Assembly: GCF_029936995.1 (NCBI RefSeq)
Contig: NZ_JAPYRE010000001.1
Location: 744,001 to 808,000 of the forward strand
From: Henriciella sp.
GTDB taxonomy: Bacteria; Pseudomonadota; Alphaproteobacteria; Caulobacterales; Hyphomonadaceae
Reading direction: 5' to 3'
DNA length: 64,000 nt
The notes beneath the pieces were generated by a model. That model was not told the DNA's origin. It searched no databases and saw nothing but the letters and a program-made list of their open reading frames with translations. A program made the position numbers and the translations under genes. The number at the start of each line of letters is the position of its first letter. The stretch's first letter is position 1. This document shows positions 12,009 to 21,767 of the stretch, in pieces.

Positions 12009-12326
12009 ATGGCTGCCAAAGTGAAAAAAGGTGACCGTGTCATCGTCACGGCCGGCCGCAACAAAGGCGTCCAGGGCGAAGTCCTCAAAGTCATCAAGGA
12101 CGAGGATCGTGTTCTGGTACAGGGCGTCAATGTCGTGAAACGTCACCAGCGTCCTGGGCAAATGGACCCGGGCGGTATCAAGACGTTCGAGGCGCCGATC
12201 CATGTATCGAATGTTGCGATCATGGATCCGCGTGACGGCAAGCCGACACGTGTCGGTTTCAAGATAGATGAGCATGGGCGCAAGACGCGCTATGCCAAAC
12301 GTTCGGGCGAGTCGATCGATGTCTGA
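12009..12326 (+). CDS. rplX: 50S ribosomal protein L24
   Basis: L24 starts 50S assembly by binding the 5' domain of 23S rRNA through a KOW domain. The 105-residue product has the KOW motif [21 protein letters not shown] at residues 8-28 and the pattern [15 protein letters not shown]. Its 3' end overlaps the rplE start by 8 bases, so ribosomes probably reinitiate. Confidence 0.97.
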   Translation: MAAKVKKGDRVIVTAGRNKGVQGEVLKVIKDEDRVLVQGVNVVKRHQRPGQMDPGGIKTFEAPIHVSNVAIMDPRDGKPTRVGFKIDEHGRKTRYAKRSGESIDV

Positions 12327-12873
12327 GAATTATGAACCCCGCCTCAAGGCGAAGTACAGCAAAGAGATCCGGTCCAAGCTGCAGGAGGAGTTCAAATACT
12401 CCAACGAGATGCAGGTGCCGAAGCTGGACAAGGTCGTGATCAACATGGGTGTCGGTGAAGCAGTCTCCGACTCCAAAAAGATCAAGACGGCCCTTGCCGA
12501 GCTTGAGAAGATTTCCGGCCAGAAGCCTGTGCCGACCAAGGCCCGTAAGTCCATTGCCGGCTTCAAGCTGCGCGAAGGCATGGTCATCGGTGCGAAGGTC
12601 ACGCTGCGCCGCGATCGGATGTATGAGTTTCTCGACCGTCTGACCACGATGGCCCTGCCGCGTGTGAAAGACTTCCGGGGGCTGAACGGCAAGAGCTTTG
12701 ATGGCCGTGGCAACTACGCCATGGGTCTGAAGGAGCAGATTGTCTTCCCGGAAATCAACTATGACGACATCGAAGACATTCACGGTATGGACATTATTGT
12801 CTGCACCACGGCGAAGACGAATGAAGAAGCCAAGGCACTGCTTACGCATTGCGGCTTCCCGTTCAGGAACTAG
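12319..12873 (+). CDS. rplE: 50S ribosomal protein L5
   Basis: L5 binds 5S rRNA and contacts the P-site tRNA. The start was placed at [17 protein letters not shown], giving 184 residues, the family length; an upstream in-frame ATG at 12268 lies inside rplX and would add an unrelated leader. Blocks: [35 protein letters not shown] and [19 protein letters not shown]. The ATG overlaps the end of rplX by 8 bases. Confidence 0.96.
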   Translation: MSENYEPRLKAKYSKEIRSKLQEEFKYSNEMQVPKLDKVVINMGVGEAVSDSKKIKTALAELEKISGQKPVPTKARKSIAGFKLREGMVIGAKVTLRRDRMYEFLDRLTTMALPRVKDFRGLNGKSFDGRGNYAMGLKEQIVFPEINYDDIEDIHGMDIIVCTTAKTNEEAKALLTHCGFPFRN

Positions 12874-12892
12874 CGCTTGAGGACGAAACGAA

Positions 12893-13198
12893 ATGGCTAA
12901 GAAAAGCGCAATCGAGAAGAACGAAAAGCGTCGCCGCATGGTCGCGAAGTATGCCGCGCGCCGTGCCAAGCTTAAAGCGATGGCGATGGATGAGAACCTG
13001 CCGCTGGAAGAGCGCTTCCAGGCACGTCTCAAACTTGCCGAGCTGCCGCGCAACTCTGCGCCCAGCCGTATCCGCAACCGCTGTGAAGTGACCGGGCGTC
13101 CGCGTGGTTACTATCGCAAGATGAAAATGTCGCGCATTGCGCTTCGTGAACTCGGCTCTCTCGGCATGGTGCCGGGGCTTGTAAAGTCGAGCTGGTAG
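12893..13198 (+). CDS. rpsN: 30S ribosomal protein S14 (zinc-free type)
   Basis: S14 is a late-assembling protein of the 30S head. The 101-residue length and the absence of a CxxC...CxxC pair place it in the long zinc-independent class. Typical blocks are [17 protein letters not shown] and [32 protein letters not shown]. Next to rpsH as in other spc operons. Confidence 0.97.
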   Translation: MAKKSAIEKNEKRRRMVAKYAARRAKLKAMAMDENLPLEERFQARLKLAELPRNSAPSRIRNRCEVTGRPRGYYRKMKMSRIALRELGSLGMVPGLVKSSW

Positions 13199-13213
13199 GA
13201 AAGGAGGACCAGG

Positions 13214-13609
13214 ATGAATATATCGGATCCCCTTGGCGATCTCCTGACCCGTATCCGCAATGCGCAGATGCGTGGCATGACAAAAGTCGTCTCGCCCTCT
13301 TCGAAGCTGCGTATGCGCGTGCTTGACGTGTTGCAGAGCGAGGGCTTCATCCGCGGGTATGCGGAAGTCGAGAAAGACGGTCATCGCAATGTCGAGATTG
13401 AGCTGAAGTATTTTGACGGCACACCGGTCATTTCAGAGATCCGCCGGGTCTCGACACCGGGCCGCCGTGTTTATTCGTCGGTGAATGATCTGCCGCTGGT
13501 CCGTAACGGGCTGGGTATCTCCATTCTCTCCACGTCTAAAGGTGTCGTTTCCGATGCTGTGGCGCGTACAGAGAATGTTGGCGGCGAAATTCTCTGCCGG
13601 GTATTCTAG
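13214..13609 (+). CDS. rpsH: 30S ribosomal protein S8
   Basis: S8 binds the central domain of 16S rRNA and, in E. coli, represses the spc operon. The 131-residue protein begins [18 protein letters not shown] and ends with [21 protein letters not shown]...GGEILCRVF, matching the family signature. A strong site, AAGGAGG, lies before the ATG. Confidence 0.97.
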   Translation: MNISDPLGDLLTRIRNAQMRGMTKVVSPSSKLRMRVLDVLQSEGFIRGYAEVEKDGHRNVEIELKYFDGTPVISEIRRVSTPGRRVYSSVNDLPLVRNGLGISILSTSKGVVSDAVARTENVGGEILCRVF

Positions 13610-13626
13610 GACGAGGATGAACTGAC

Positions 13627-14238
13627 ATGTCCCGTATTGGAAAACTGCCCATACAGGTCCCGAACGGCACGGAAGTGACGATCGACGGCCGGCGCATTGA
13701 GGCTAAAGGCCCGAAAGGCCACCTCGCAATCAACGTTTCGGAGCTTGTAACCGCGACGCTTGAAGACGGTGCCGTCTCGATCATGCCGCGCAAGGATTAT
13801 GTTGAAGAGGCCAATGAGCGCATCAAGGCGAATGACGCCAAGGGCCGCAAGAAGATGACGTTTGCGGAAGCACTTGATCCGAAGGTGCGCACACAGTGGG
13901 GCACCGCTCGTGCGAACGCGGCCAATGTGGTCGATGGTGCGAGCAACGGCTTCTCCAAGTCTCTTGAGCTCCAGGGCGTTGGTTACCGTGCGCAGATGCA
14001 GGGAACCGACCTGAAACTCTCACTCGGCTATTCGCACGACGTGATTTTCAAGGCGCCGGAAGGCATCAAGATCGAGACACCCAAGCCGACCGAGATTATC
14101 GTTTCGGGAGCGGACAAGCAGGCTGTCGGCCAGGCGGCCGCAGAAATTCGTGAGTTCCGCAAGCCTGAGCCGTTCAAGGGCAAGGGTGTGCGTTATGTCG
14201 GCGAATATGTCCGCCGCAAGGAAGGCAAGAAGAAGTAA
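13627..14238 (+). CDS. rplF: 50S ribosomal protein L6 with an internal insertion
   Basis: L6 sits near the factor-binding GTPase centre of the 50S subunit. Both L6 domains are present: N-terminal [17 protein letters not shown]...KGPKGHL, and C-terminal [14 protein letters not shown]...[16 protein letters not shown] with [23 protein letters not shown]. The protein has 203 residues against about 177 in relatives such as Caulobacter. The surplus is a charged helix-like segment, roughly residues 57-85 ([19 protein letters not shown]...), between the last strands of domain 1. Confidence 0.95.
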   Translation: MSRIGKLPIQVPNGTEVTIDGRRIEAKGPKGHLAINVSELVTATLEDGAVSIMPRKDYVEEANERIKANDAKGRKKMTFAEALDPKVRTQWGTARANAANVVDGASNGFSKSLELQGVGYRAQMQGTDLKLSLGYSHDVIFKAPEGIKIETPKPTEIIVSGADKQAVGQAAAEIREFRKPEPFKGKGVRYVGEYVRRKEGKKK

Positions 14239-14243
14239 CCGCC

Positions 14244-14606
14244 ATGAAGACGACACGCGAAAAGACACTCCGCCGCGCGCAGCGCGTCCGTTCGAAGCTC
14301 AGGAAGATGGGCGTTGCCAAACCGCGCCTGTCCGTGGCTCGGTCGCACAAGAATATCTCGGCCCAGATCATTGACGATGAGAAGGGTCTGACGGTTGCTG
14401 CCGCTTCGACGCTTGAGAAGGACCTTCGCGGTGATCTCAAGTCCACAAGCGATACGGCTGCCGCACAGAAAATCGGCGAGCTGATTGCCGAGCGCGCGAA
14501 GAAAGCCGGCGTCGAAGATGTCGTCTTCGATCGCGGCGGTTATATGTTTCACGGCCGGGTGAAAGCCCTGGCAGACGCCGCCCGTAATGGCGGCCTGAAG
14601 TTCTAG
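14244..14606 (+). CDS. rplR: 50S ribosomal protein L18
   Basis: L18 brings 5S rRNA into the central protuberance together with L5. The 120-residue product has the basic N-terminus [14 protein letters not shown] and the blocks [22 protein letters not shown] and [28 protein letters not shown]. Located 5 bp after rplF. Confidence 0.97.
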   Translation: MKTTREKTLRRAQRVRSKLRKMGVAKPRLSVARSHKNISAQIIDDEKGLTVAAASTLEKDLRGDLKSTSDTAAAQKIGELIAERAKKAGVEDVVFDRGGYMFHGRVKALADAARNGGLKF

Positions 14607-14615
14607 GAGTCCGAT

Positions 14616-15206
14616 ATGGCAGACGAACAGGGCAGAGGTCGCGGCCGCGGACGCGGACGTAACGACCGCCAGGACGAGCAAAGCGAAATCGTCGACAAGC
14701 TTGTCGGTATCAATCGCGTTGCCAAAACGGTTAAGGGCGGCAAGAATTTCGGTTTTGCCGCACTGGTTGTCGTTGGTGACCAGAAAGGCCGCGCCGGTTT
14801 CGGCAAGGGCAAGGCCCGCGAGGTTCCGGAAGCGATCCGCAAGGCGACTGAAGATGCAAAGCGCAACATGGTTCGCGTTCCACTGCGCGAAGGCCGCACG
14901 CTGCACCATGACGGCAAGGGCCGCTGGGGTGCAGGCAAGGTCATCCTCCGTGCAGCGCCTCCCGGTACCGGTGTGATTGCTGGTGGTCCGATGCGCGCTG
15001 TTATGGAAGTGCTTGGCATCCACGATGTTGTTGGTAAATCGACCGGTTCGTCGAACCCATACAACATGGTTCGTGCAACCTTCGAGGCGCTCAAGGCACA
15101 GGCCAGCCCGCGTTCGGTTGCTTCGAAGCGTGGCCTGAAGGTTCAGGATATTGTTGGCCGCCGCACCGATGGTGCTTCCGAGACCGGCATTTCCGAAACC
15201 GCCTGA
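14616..15206 (+). CDS. rpsE: 30S ribosomal protein S5
   Basis: S5 shapes the mRNA entry site and helps decoding accuracy; its loop is the target of spectinomycin resistance. The 196-residue protein has an Arg/Gly-rich N-terminal segment ([17 protein letters not shown]), then the double-stranded RNA-binding domain with [29 protein letters not shown] and the C-terminal [29 protein letters not shown] block. The RGR stretch is an alphaproteobacterial feature. Confidence 0.96.
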   Translation: MADEQGRGRGRGRGRNDRQDEQSEIVDKLVGINRVAKTVKGGKNFGFAALVVVGDQKGRAGFGKGKAREVPEAIRKATEDAKRNMVRVPLREGRTLHHDGKGRWGAGKVILRAAPPGTGVIAGGPMRAVMEVLGIHDVVGKSTGSSNPYNMVRATFEALKAQASPRSVASKRGLKVQDIVGRRTDGASETGISETA

Positions 15207-15226
15207 TTGAGTGAAAGGAACTGATG

Positions 15227-15418
15227 ATGGCGAAGAAGTCAGACACGATCAAAGTGCGCCAGACCGGCAGCGCGACGCGCCGCAAGCCTCAGCAGCGCCA
15301 GACCCTGGTTGGGCTTGGCCTGAACAAGATCGGGCGTGAGCGCGAGTTGCAGGACACCCCGGCCGTGCGCGGCATGATTGCCAAGGTGTCTCACCTTATT
15401 GAAGTTGTAGAAGAGTAG
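15227..15418 (+). CDS. rpmD: 50S ribosomal protein L30
   Basis: L30 is a small 50S protein contacting domain II of 23S rRNA. Two consecutive ATGs occur at 15224 and 15227; the second gives the family-like start [19 protein letters not shown] and 63 residues. The core [35 protein letters not shown] is typical. Located between rpsE and rplO. Confidence 0.95.
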   Translation: MAKKSDTIKVRQTGSATRRKPQQRQTLVGLGLNKIGRERELQDTPAVRGMIAKVSHLIEVVEE

Positions 15419-15458
15419 GCGTATAGGGCCGCCCCTAACGCCAGTCAGGAATAGAGCG

Positions 15459-15938
15459 ATGAAACTCAACGAACTCTCTCCAAATGCGGGCTCGACCCAC
15501 GATCGCCACCGCGTAGGCCGCGGTGTTGGCTCGGGTAAGGGCAAGACTGGTGGTCGCGGTGTGAAAGGCCAGAAGTCGCGTTCGGGTGTTGCCCTGAACG
15601 GCTTCGAAGGTGGCCAGATGCCGATCTATATGCGCCTGCCGAAGCGTGGCTTCAAAGCGCTGAACTCCAAGAATCACGCTTGGGTCAACCTTGGCCGTCT
15701 GAACAAGGCGATCGAGGCGGGCAAACTTAAGGCCAGCGACATTACCGAAGAGACGCTCATCGAAGCCGGTGTCGTCCGGCGCGCCAAGGATGGCATTCGT
15801 CTCCTGGGTAAAGGCGAGGCGCCAAAGAACGCCAAGATCACTGTGACAGGCGCGAGCAAAGGTGCCATCGAAGCGATTGAAAAGGCGGGCGGTTCAGTCA
15901 CGCTGACAGGGCCTGCAACTGCGGAAAAAGCAGAGTAA
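15459..15938 (+). CDS. rplO: 50S ribosomal protein L15
   Basis: L15 is a late assembly protein whose long Gly-rich N-terminal arm threads into 23S rRNA. The 159-residue protein starts [22 protein letters not shown] and carries [18 protein letters not shown] and [15 protein letters not shown]. It is the last ribosomal gene before secY. Confidence 0.96.
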   Translation: MKLNELSPNAGSTHDRHRVGRGVGSGKGKTGGRGVKGQKSRSGVALNGFEGGQMPIYMRLPKRGFKALNSKNHAWVNLGRLNKAIEAGKLKASDITEETLIEAGVVRRAKDGIRLLGKGEAPKNAKITVTGASKGAIEAIEKAGGSVTLTGPATAEKAE

Positions 15939-15978
15939 AACAGGCTTTTTCGTCTATACACCTTCACAAACAGGTTTT

Positions 15979-15998
15979 CGCCGCCAATGTTGGCGGCG
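15979..15998 (+). terminator. Hairpin with T-rich tail upstream of secY (possible attenuator)
   Basis: CGCCGCC and GGCGGCG pair perfectly around AATGTT and are followed by ATTTCATTT. The T-run is broken, so this may be only a partial terminator that lowers secY relative to ribosomal protein expression. It sits 24 bp before the secY GTG. Confidence 0.4.
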
Positions 15999-16022
15999 AT
16001 TTCATTTCGGGAGGAGAGTCTC

Positions 16023-17387
16023 GTGGCCACAGCGGCAGAACAAATGGCGCGGAACATGAATTTCGGCACCTTCGCCAAGGCGAAGGACCTTCAGGCCCGA
16101 ATTCTTTTCACGCTTTTCATCCTGGTTCTCTACCGTCTCGGGACGTTCATTCCTGTCCCCGGCGTTGACCCTGGCCAGTTCGCACAGGTCTTCGAGCAAC
16201 AGTCCGGCGGCATGCTGGGCAGCCTCAACATGTTTGCAGGTGGTGCGGTTGAACGCATGAGCGTTTTCGCGCTCAACGTCATGCCTTACATTACTGCGTC
16301 GATTATCATCCAGATGATGACCAGTGCGGTTCCTTCGCTTGAGAAGCTCAAGAAAGAAGGCGAGGCAGGGCGCAAGCAGATCAACCAGTACACGCGCTAT
16401 CTCACGGTCGGTTTTGCGTTCTTCCAGGGCTTCGGGATTGCAATGAGCCTCACAGGCGTTGCCTATGAGGGCATCGCAAGCTGGTTCTTCGTGCTGACGG
16501 CTGTCACGACGTTTGTGGGCGGCACCATGTTTCTGATGTGGATGGGTGAGCAGATCACTGCGCGCGGCATTGGCAATGGTATCTCCCTCATCATCTTCGC
16601 CGGCATCATCGCTGAAATGCCGAAAGCGATTTTCAATCTGTTTGCCGGCGGTCGGGAGCAGGGCATCAATGTAGTGTTCGTTCTCGCGATCCTGCTGCTT
16701 GTCATCGCGCTTGTCCTTTTCATCGTGTTCATCGAGCGCTCGCAGCGCCGGATCCTGATCCAGTATCCCAAGCGACAGGTCGGCAACCAGATGCAGCAGG
16801 GGCAGTCTTCCTTCCTGCCGCTCAAGATCAACACATCCGGCGTTATCCCGCCGATTTTCGCAATTGCCATCCTGATGCTGCCCATGACGGCCGTTGGCCT
16901 GTCCGGTGGCAATACAGCAGACCCGCAGGCGGCAGCAGAGACAGGGACGGGTATCGTTCAGTGGCTCGCGCTGAATTTCTCCCCGGGCAGCTGGACCTAT
17001 ATCATCACCTATGGCGTTCTGGTGGCGTTCTTCTGCTTCTTCTACACCTCCATCATGTTCAATCCGGAGGAGACGGCTGACAATCTGCGCAAGTATGGCG
17101 GTTTCGTTCCCGGCATTCGGCCAGGCAAGAATACGGCGGCCTATCTGGACTATGTCCTGACACGTCTGACCACGATTGGCGCTGTCTATCTGGTCTTTGT
17201 CTGTCTGCTGCCCGAAGTGCTGCGACGCTACGTTCCGGAAATTCCTTTCTACATCGGTGGTACTTCGCTTCTTATCGTTGTATCCGTCACAATGGATACA
17301 GTGACCCAGATCCAGTCCCAGCTGATCGCTCATCAGTATGAAGGGCTGATCAAGAAATCGCGGCTGGGAGGCAAGCGTAGACGATGA
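16023..17387 (+). CDS. secY: Preprotein translocase channel subunit SecY
   Basis: SecY forms the membrane channel through which unfolded proteins are exported or inserted, with SecE, SecG and the SecA motor. I chose the GTG at 16023 because GGAGGAGA lies just upstream and the resulting N-terminus, ATAAEQMARNMNFG, matches alphaproteobacterial SecY; an ATG at 15987 in the same frame has no such site. The 454-residue protein has ten hydrophobic segments, with FIPVPGVDP after the first and IFAGIIAEMP and MFNPEETADNLRKYGGFVPGIRPG as family blocks. The stop overlaps adk by 4 bp. Confidence 0.97.
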   Translation: MATAAEQMARNMNFGTFAKAKDLQARILFTLFILVLYRLGTFIPVPGVDPGQFAQVFEQQSGGMLGSLNMFAGGAVERMSVFALNVMPYITASIIIQMMTSAVPSLEKLKKEGEAGRKQINQYTRYLTVGFAFFQGFGIAMSLTGVAYEGIASWFFVLTAVTTFVGGTMFLMWMGEQITARGIGNGISLIIFAGIIAEMPKAIFNLFAGGREQGINVVFVLAILLLVIALVLFIVFIERSQRRILIQYPKRQVGNQMQQGQSSFLPLKINTSGVIPPIFAIAILMLPMTAVGLSGGNTADPQAAAETGTGIVQWLALNFSPGSWTYIITYGVLVAFFCFFYTSIMFNPEETADNLRKYGGFVPGIRPGKNTAAYLDYVLTRLTTIGAVYLVFVCLLPEVLRRYVPEIPFYIGGTSLLIVVSVTMDTVTQIQSQLIAHQYEGLIKKSRLGGKRRR

Positions 17388-17953
17388 ATCTCATACTTTT
17401 TGGTCCACCTGCGGCAGGCAAAGGCACACAGGCAAAGCGCCTGGTCGAGGAGCATGGCTATGTCCAGCTTTCAACCGGTGACATGCTCCGTGCAGCCCGG
17501 GCTTCAGGATCCGAGCTTGGCAACCGCGTTGCCCGAATCATGGATGAGGGTGGCCTTGTTTCCGATGATATCGTGATTGACCTGATTGATGAGCAGCTGG
17601 CCAACCACAAGGATGCGCCGGGTTTCATCTTTGATGGCTTCCCGCGTACGGTCGGCCAGGCACAGGCGCTCGACAACCTCCTGCAATCGCGCGGCATGCA
17701 GGTAGATTGCGTTATCCGTCTCGTTGTAGATGAAACGCAGCTCATCCAGCGTGTTACCAAGCGTTTCGAGGAAGAGGGACGCAAGGATGACAATCCGGAT
17801 ACTTTTGCGGCCCGGCTGGAGAAGTATAATCAGGATACAGCCCCATTGCTTCCTTTCTATGCCGAGCGTGGCATCCTGCGGGAAGTTGATGGAATGGCGA
17901 GTATTGAAGAGGTGACAAACGGCGTCGAAAAGGCGCTGAAAGAGACCGCATAA
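17384..17953 (+). CDS. adk: Adenylate kinase, short-lid form
   Basis: Adenylate kinase interconverts ATP + AMP and 2 ADP and sets the adenylate pool. The P-loop GPPAAGKGTQ lies at residues 7-16, the AMP-binding block STGDMLRAA follows, then GFIFDGFPRTVGQA. The lid region is short (RFEEEGRKDDNPDTFAARL) with no zinc cysteines, as in the roughly 190-residue alphaproteobacterial type. Overlaps the end of secY (ATGA), so coupled to it. Confidence 0.97.
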   Translation: MNLILFGPPAAGKGTQAKRLVEEHGYVQLSTGDMLRAARASGSELGNRVARIMDEGGLVSDDIVIDLIDEQLANHKDAPGFIFDGFPRTVGQAQALDNLLQSRGMQVDCVIRLVVDETQLIQRVTKRFEEEGRKDDNPDTFAARLEKYNQDTAPLLPFYAERGILREVDGMASIEEVTNGVEKALKETA

Positions 17954-17969
17954 AGCCGCATTTCACCAG

Positions 17970-17997
17970 TTGACGCGGCGATTTGCACGTCTATAAC
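17970..17997 (+). promoter_or_regulatory. Sigma70-like promoter of the alpha operon
   Basis: TTGACG (17970-17975), 16-bp spacer, TATAAC (17992-17997): close to the housekeeping consensus. It lies just after adk and would transcribe rpsM-rpsK-rpoA-rplQ with a leader of about 85 nt. Confidence 0.75.
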
Positions 17998-18089
17998 GAC
18001 GCACTTCGTTAAGAGGTCGGGTTCGCGCGCGCGAGGCGTTGGTTTCGTTTCGCGCCGGACCCGCTTTCGGCAGTTTAGGAGACAGGCCC

Positions 18090-18458
18090 GTGGCCCGTAT
18101 TGCAGGCGTAAATATTCCGACGAACAAGCGTGTCGAAATCGCGCTTCGTTACATTCACGGCATTGGTCCGGCCAAGGCCCGCGAAATCACTGAGAAGATC
18201 GGTATCGATCTGGATCGCCGTGTGGCTGATCTGACAGATGCTGAAGTCATCCAGATTCGTGAAACCATTGACGCAGATTATGTCGTCGAGGGTGACCTTC
18301 GCCGCGAAATGTCAATGAACATCAAGCGCCTCATGGACCTGGGCTGCTATCGCGGCCTGCGTCACCGCAAGCGCCTGCCTGTCCGTGGCCAGCGGACCCA
18401 CACCAATGCCCGTACCCGTAAGGGTCCGGCGAAACCCATCGCCGGCAAGAAGAAGTAG
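18090..18458 (+). CDS. rpsM: 30S ribosomal protein S13
   Basis: S13 binds the 30S head and forms intersubunit bridges with L5. The GTG at 18090 gives the family start [25 protein letters not shown] and 122 residues; TTAGGAGA precedes it. The open frame extends to 18039 but those residues are not S13-like. C-terminal block [24 protein letters not shown] is standard. First gene of the alpha operon. Confidence 0.96.
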   Translation: MARIAGVNIPTNKRVEIALRYIHGIGPAKAREITEKIGIDLDRRVADLTDAEVIQIRETIDADYVVEGDLRREMSMNIKRLMDLGCYRGLRHRKRLPVRGQRTHTNARTRKGPAKPIAGKKK

Positions 18459-18470
18459 GATCAGACCGAT

Positions 18471-18860
18471 ATGGCTCGTGATACGACCCGCGTTCGCCGC
18501 CGTGCCAAGAAAAACATCTCTTCGGGTGTTGTGCATGTGACGTCGAGCTTCAACAATACGATGGTAACCATCACGGATGCTCAGGGAAATGCGATTTCCT
18601 GGTCATCTGCTGGCGCAATGGGTTTCAAGGGGTCGCGCAAGTCGACACCTTATGCTGCCCAGGTCGCTGGCGAAGATGCCGCGAAAAAGGCTATGGAGCA
18701 TGGCCTGCAGACCGTTGAGGTGAATGTGCGTGGTCCCGGTTCAGGCCGTGAAAGCGCTCTGCGTGCCCTGCAGGCCGCTGGCCTGACGATCACCTCGATC
18801 CGTGACACGACCCCGATTCCGCATAATGGATGCCGCCCGCCGAAACGCCGCCGCGTCTAG
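18471..18860 (+). CDS. rpsK: 30S ribosomal protein S11
   Basis: S11 is part of the 30S platform, near the mRNA Shine-Dalgarno helix. The 129-residue product contains [43 protein letters not shown] and the C-terminal [18 protein letters not shown], all diagnostic. Follows rpsM after 12 bp. Confidence 0.98.
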   Translation: MARDTTRVRRRAKKNISSGVVHVTSSFNNTMVTITDAQGNAISWSSAGAMGFKGSRKSTPYAAQVAGEDAAKKAMEHGLQTVEVNVRGPGSGRESALRALQAAGLTITSIRDTTPIPHNGCRPPKRRRV

Positions 18861-18899
18861 GCACTCGCTCATCCGTTGAACAGACCAAGGAGGCCTTGA

Positions 18900-19940
18900 A
18901 TGGCCGATACCGCGACCAGTGTGAACGATCGTAACTGGAAAGAACTGATCCGCCCGAACCGTCCCAAGGTCGAGGCGGGCCGCGACCCGCGCCGTCATGC
19001 CAAGCTCGTTATCGAGCCGCTTGAGCGCGGTTTTGGTACTACGCTCGGCAACGCGCTTCGCCGGGTTCTCCTGTCATCGCTGCAGGGCGCCGCAATCACT
19101 GGCGTCTCGATTGATGGCGTTGTCCACGAATTCTCGTCCATTCAGGGCGTGCGTGAGGACGTGACGACGATCGTGCTGAACCTGAAGCAGATCGCCATCG
19201 ACATGGTGTCCGACACGCCGAAGCGGATGATCCTCAAGGCCGATGGCAAGGGCGAGGTCAAGGCTGGTCAGATTGAGACGTCGGGTGACGTCAAGATCCT
19301 GAACCCCGATCTGGTTATCTGTACCCTCGATGAGGGTGCCTCTGTGCGCATGGAATTCACGGTTGCTACCGGCAAAGGCTATGTGCCTGCTGATCAGAGC
19401 CGTCCGGAAGATGCACCAATCGGATTCATCCCGGTTGATGCGATCTATTCGCCGGTCCGCCGCGTTGGCTATAGCGTGGAAGATACGCGCGAAGGCACGG
19501 TGCTTGACTATGACAAGCTCACGCTGAGCATCGAGACCGATGGGTCAATCACACCGGAAGATGCCGTGGCTTATGCCGCACGTATTCTTCAGGACCAGCT
19601 GCAGCTGTTTATCACTTTCGATGAACCGGAAACCGAGACGTCGACTTCCAGCGAGGAAACCGACCTTGGCTTCAACCCGGTTCTTCTGAAAAAGGTCGAT
19701 GAGCTTGAGCTTTCAGTGCGTTCGGCAAACTGCCTGAAGAACGACAACATTGTTTATATCGGCGACCTGATCCAGAAGTCCGAGGCGGAAATGCTCCGCA
19801 CCCCGAACTTCGGCCGCAAGTCGCTGAACGAGATCAAGGAAGTGCTCGCTGGTATGGGGCTGCACCTCGGCATGGAAGTGCCGGACTGGCCACCAGAAGA
19901 CATCGAGGCACTTGCCAAGAAATACGACGACCACCTCTAA
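18900..19940 (+). CDS. rpoA: RNA polymerase alpha subunit
   Basis: The alpha dimer nucleates polymerase assembly, and its C-terminal domain contacts UP elements and activators. The N-terminal domain includes [26 protein letters not shown]; a flexible acidic linker (about residues 240-255) leads to the C-terminal domain with [24 protein letters not shown] and [21 protein letters not shown]. Length 346, normal for the class. AAGGAGG precedes the ATG. Confidence 0.98.
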   Translation: MADTATSVNDRNWKELIRPNRPKVEAGRDPRRHAKLVIEPLERGFGTTLGNALRRVLLSSLQGAAITGVSIDGVVHEFSSIQGVREDVTTIVLNLKQIAIDMVSDTPKRMILKADGKGEVKAGQIETSGDVKILNPDLVICTLDEGASVRMEFTVATGKGYVPADQSRPEDAPIGFIPVDAIYSPVRRVGYSVEDTREGTVLDYDKLTLSIETDGSITPEDAVAYAARILQDQLQLFITFDEPETETSTSSEETDLGFNPVLLKKVDELELSVRSANCLKNDNIVYIGDLIQKSEAEMLRTPNFGRKSLNEIKEVLAGMGLHLGMEVPDWPPEDIEALAKKYDDHL

Positions 19941-19976
19941 GTACCCGCCCGGGAGGGCGCGCAGGAGACCAAGGAC

Positions 19977-20399
19977 ATGGCCCACGCAATTGCACATCGC
20001 AAGCTGAACCGCACCTCATCGCACCGCAGGGCGATGTTTGCGAACATGGCCGCATCGCTCATCGAGCATGAGCAGATCGTGACGACCCTTCCAAAGGCGA
20101 AGGAACTCAAGCCGATTATGGACAAGCTGGTGAGCCTGGCCAAGAAAGGCGACCTGCCTTCACGCCGCCGTGCCATTGCGCAGGTTCGTGACAAAGAAGC
20201 TGTCCAAAAGCTGTTCGAGGTTTTCGGCGAACGTTACAAGGACCGCAATGGTGGTTACTGCCGGGTTCTCAAGGCTGGCTATCGTCATGGGGACAATGCA
20301 CCGGTTGCTGTCATCGAACTGGTTGATCGTGACGAAGACGCCAAGGGTGCGAAAGACCGCGCCCGCCATGAGGCCGAACTCGAGGCCATGGACGAGTAG
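19977..20399 (+). CDS. rplQ: 50S ribosomal protein L17
   Basis: L17 lies near the tunnel exit on the solvent side of the 50S subunit. The 140-residue protein has the family start [42 protein letters not shown] (shown in part: [20 protein letters not shown]) and the block [27 protein letters not shown]. Last gene of the alpha operon, followed by a strong terminator. Confidence 0.96.
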   Translation: MAHAIAHRKLNRTSSHRRAMFANMAASLIEHEQIVTTLPKAKELKPIMDKLVSLAKKGDLPSRRRAIAQVRDKEAVQKLFEVFGERYKDRNGGYCRVLKAGYRHGDNAPVAVIELVDRDEDAKGAKDRARHEAELEAMDE

Positions 20400-20426
20400 T
20401 TTTCTTGCGAGAAAGATAATTTTTGA

Positions 20427-20458
20427 AAGCCCCGTCAGTGACCTGGCGGGGCTTTTTT
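20427..20458. terminator. Rho-independent terminator after rplQ, shared with the convergent gene
   Basis: AAGCCCCG and CGGGGCTT form an 8-bp stem that can extend inward by three weaker pairs, followed by a T6 run on +. The A-rich start gives a T-run on the minus strand too, so it can also end the convergent acyl-CoA dehydrogenase transcript. Confidence 0.88.
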
Positions 20459-20467
20459 GTTTGCCCC

Positions 20468-21676
20468 TTAAAGCCTTAGTTGCCCTTTCGAGAGAATGTT
20501 GCGCTGAATCTCGTTGGAGCCGGCATAGATGGAGCCGGCGCGGTCATTCAGGTATTTTGCCGCCACCGTGACCAGGCTGTCCGGGCCGACGAGGCCCTGG
20601 TTCGAGCTGTGATGCGTGACGACCGGCCCTCCAGGGCTGGTATGCTCTGGCTGGAAGGGCTGGACATGTAATCCTGCCAGGTCGAGCGCGATCTCTGTGA
20701 CATGCTGGCTGAGCTCGGTACCCTTGATCTTCATCATTGAGGCCTTGAGCCCTGGCGTCCCGCCGCCTGAAATCTCTGCCATCATCATCAGCTCTGCCGC
20801 CTCAAGCGCGCCCGCCTGCATCTCGGCGGCCGTGATGCGGCTATTGAGAGCCTGGTCGAGCCGGTCCAGTTCTCGGGCGGTTGTGCGCAGTGCAGCCAGT
20901 CTCTGCAGCAGTCGGGGGCCATAGGCTGACCCGCCTCGCTCGAACTCCAGCAGGTACTTCGCCACCGTCCAGCCCTGATCTACCTTGCCGATGACATTCG
21001 CCTTCGGCACGCGGACATCCTCGAAAAAGACAGCGTTCTGGATATGCTCGCCCGAGAGCATGATGATCGGGTCGACGGTCACGCCGGGTGCGGTCATGTC
21101 GATGAGCAGGAAGGTGATGCCCTGTTGTGGCTTGCCCGAACTGTCCGTGCGCACAAGACAGAACATCATGTTCGCTTCGTGTGCATGCGTGGTCCAGATT
21201 TTCGAGCCATTACAGATGAAGGCATCTCCATCCTCCACGGCCGACATGGAGAGCTGTGCCAGATCCGAGCCTGCGTGAGGTTCGGAATAGCCCTGGCACC
21301 AGAAGTCCTCACCCGACAGGATACGCGGCAGATAATGGGCTTTCTGTTCCTCCGAACCGTGCCCGATCAGCGCCGGGCCGCACATGCCAATGCCCATGGG
21401 CGAAAGTGGCGGGGCGCCGGCGCGCGCCATCTCGACATCGAAAATGTAATGTTGAGCGACAGACCAGTCGCATCCGCCATGCTCGACGGGCCAGGACGGG
21501 GCTGCCCAGCCTTTCGCCTTCAGAATGGCCTGCCATTCCAGAGCGACATCCTTCTCCGCATAGACGCTGGTCATGCGGCTGGCATAGCGCTTCAGTCCGG
21601 GCGTCAGCTCATAACCGAGAAAATCGCGTACTTCTTCGCGAAATGACTCTTCAGCTGGGGAAAATTGCAGGTTCAT
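20468..21676 (-). CDS. Acyl-CoA dehydrogenase family protein
   Basis: A FAD-dependent enzyme expected to oxidise an acyl-CoA to the 2,3-enoyl-CoA and pass electrons to ETF. The start MNLQFSPAEESFREEVRDFL gives 402 residues and has GGAGGCCACGCACC upstream; the longer frame to 21733 is not family-like. Recognisable parts: helical N-terminal domain, CQGYSEPHAGSDLAQLSM (FAD/substrate-contact strand, around residue 125), NGSKIWTTHAHEANMMFCLVRT, and near the C-terminus NDRAGSIYAGSNEIQRNIL. The sequence resembles the large-subunit type of paired acyl-CoA dehydrogenases. Substrate unknown. Downstream of an alpha/beta hydrolase in the same direction. Confidence 0.9.
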   Translation of the reverse strand: MNLQFSPAEESFREEVRDFLGYELTPGLKRYASRMTSVYAEKDVALEWQAILKAKGWAAPSWPVEHGGCDWSVAQHYIFDVEMARAGAPPLSPMGIGMCGPALIGHGSEEQKAHYLPRILSGEDFWCQGYSEPHAGSDLAQLSMSAVEDGDAFICNGSKIWTTHAHEANMMFCLVRTDSSGKPQQGITFLLIDMTAPGVTVDPIIMLSGEHIQNAVFFEDVRVPKANVIGKVDQGWTVAKYLLEFERGGSAYGPRLLQRLAALRTTARELDRLDQALNSRITAAEMQAGALEAAELMMMAEISGGGTPGLKASMMKIKGTELSQHVTEIALDLAGLHVQPFQPEHTSPGGPVVTHHSSNQGLVGPDSLVTVAAKYLNDRAGSIYAGSNEIQRNILSKGQLRL

Positions 21677-21767
21677 GGTGCGTGGCCTCCAATACTGTCT
21701 GGAGCATAGTTTCACGCCAGCACGGTACGGCAAGCCATGCCCCCGCGTCGCCCTGCAATATCGGGGA

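Noticed and set aside
16002-17333. A 443-codon minus-strand frame opposite secY
   Set aside because: Composition is polar and unnatural, as expected for the complement of a membrane protein gene.
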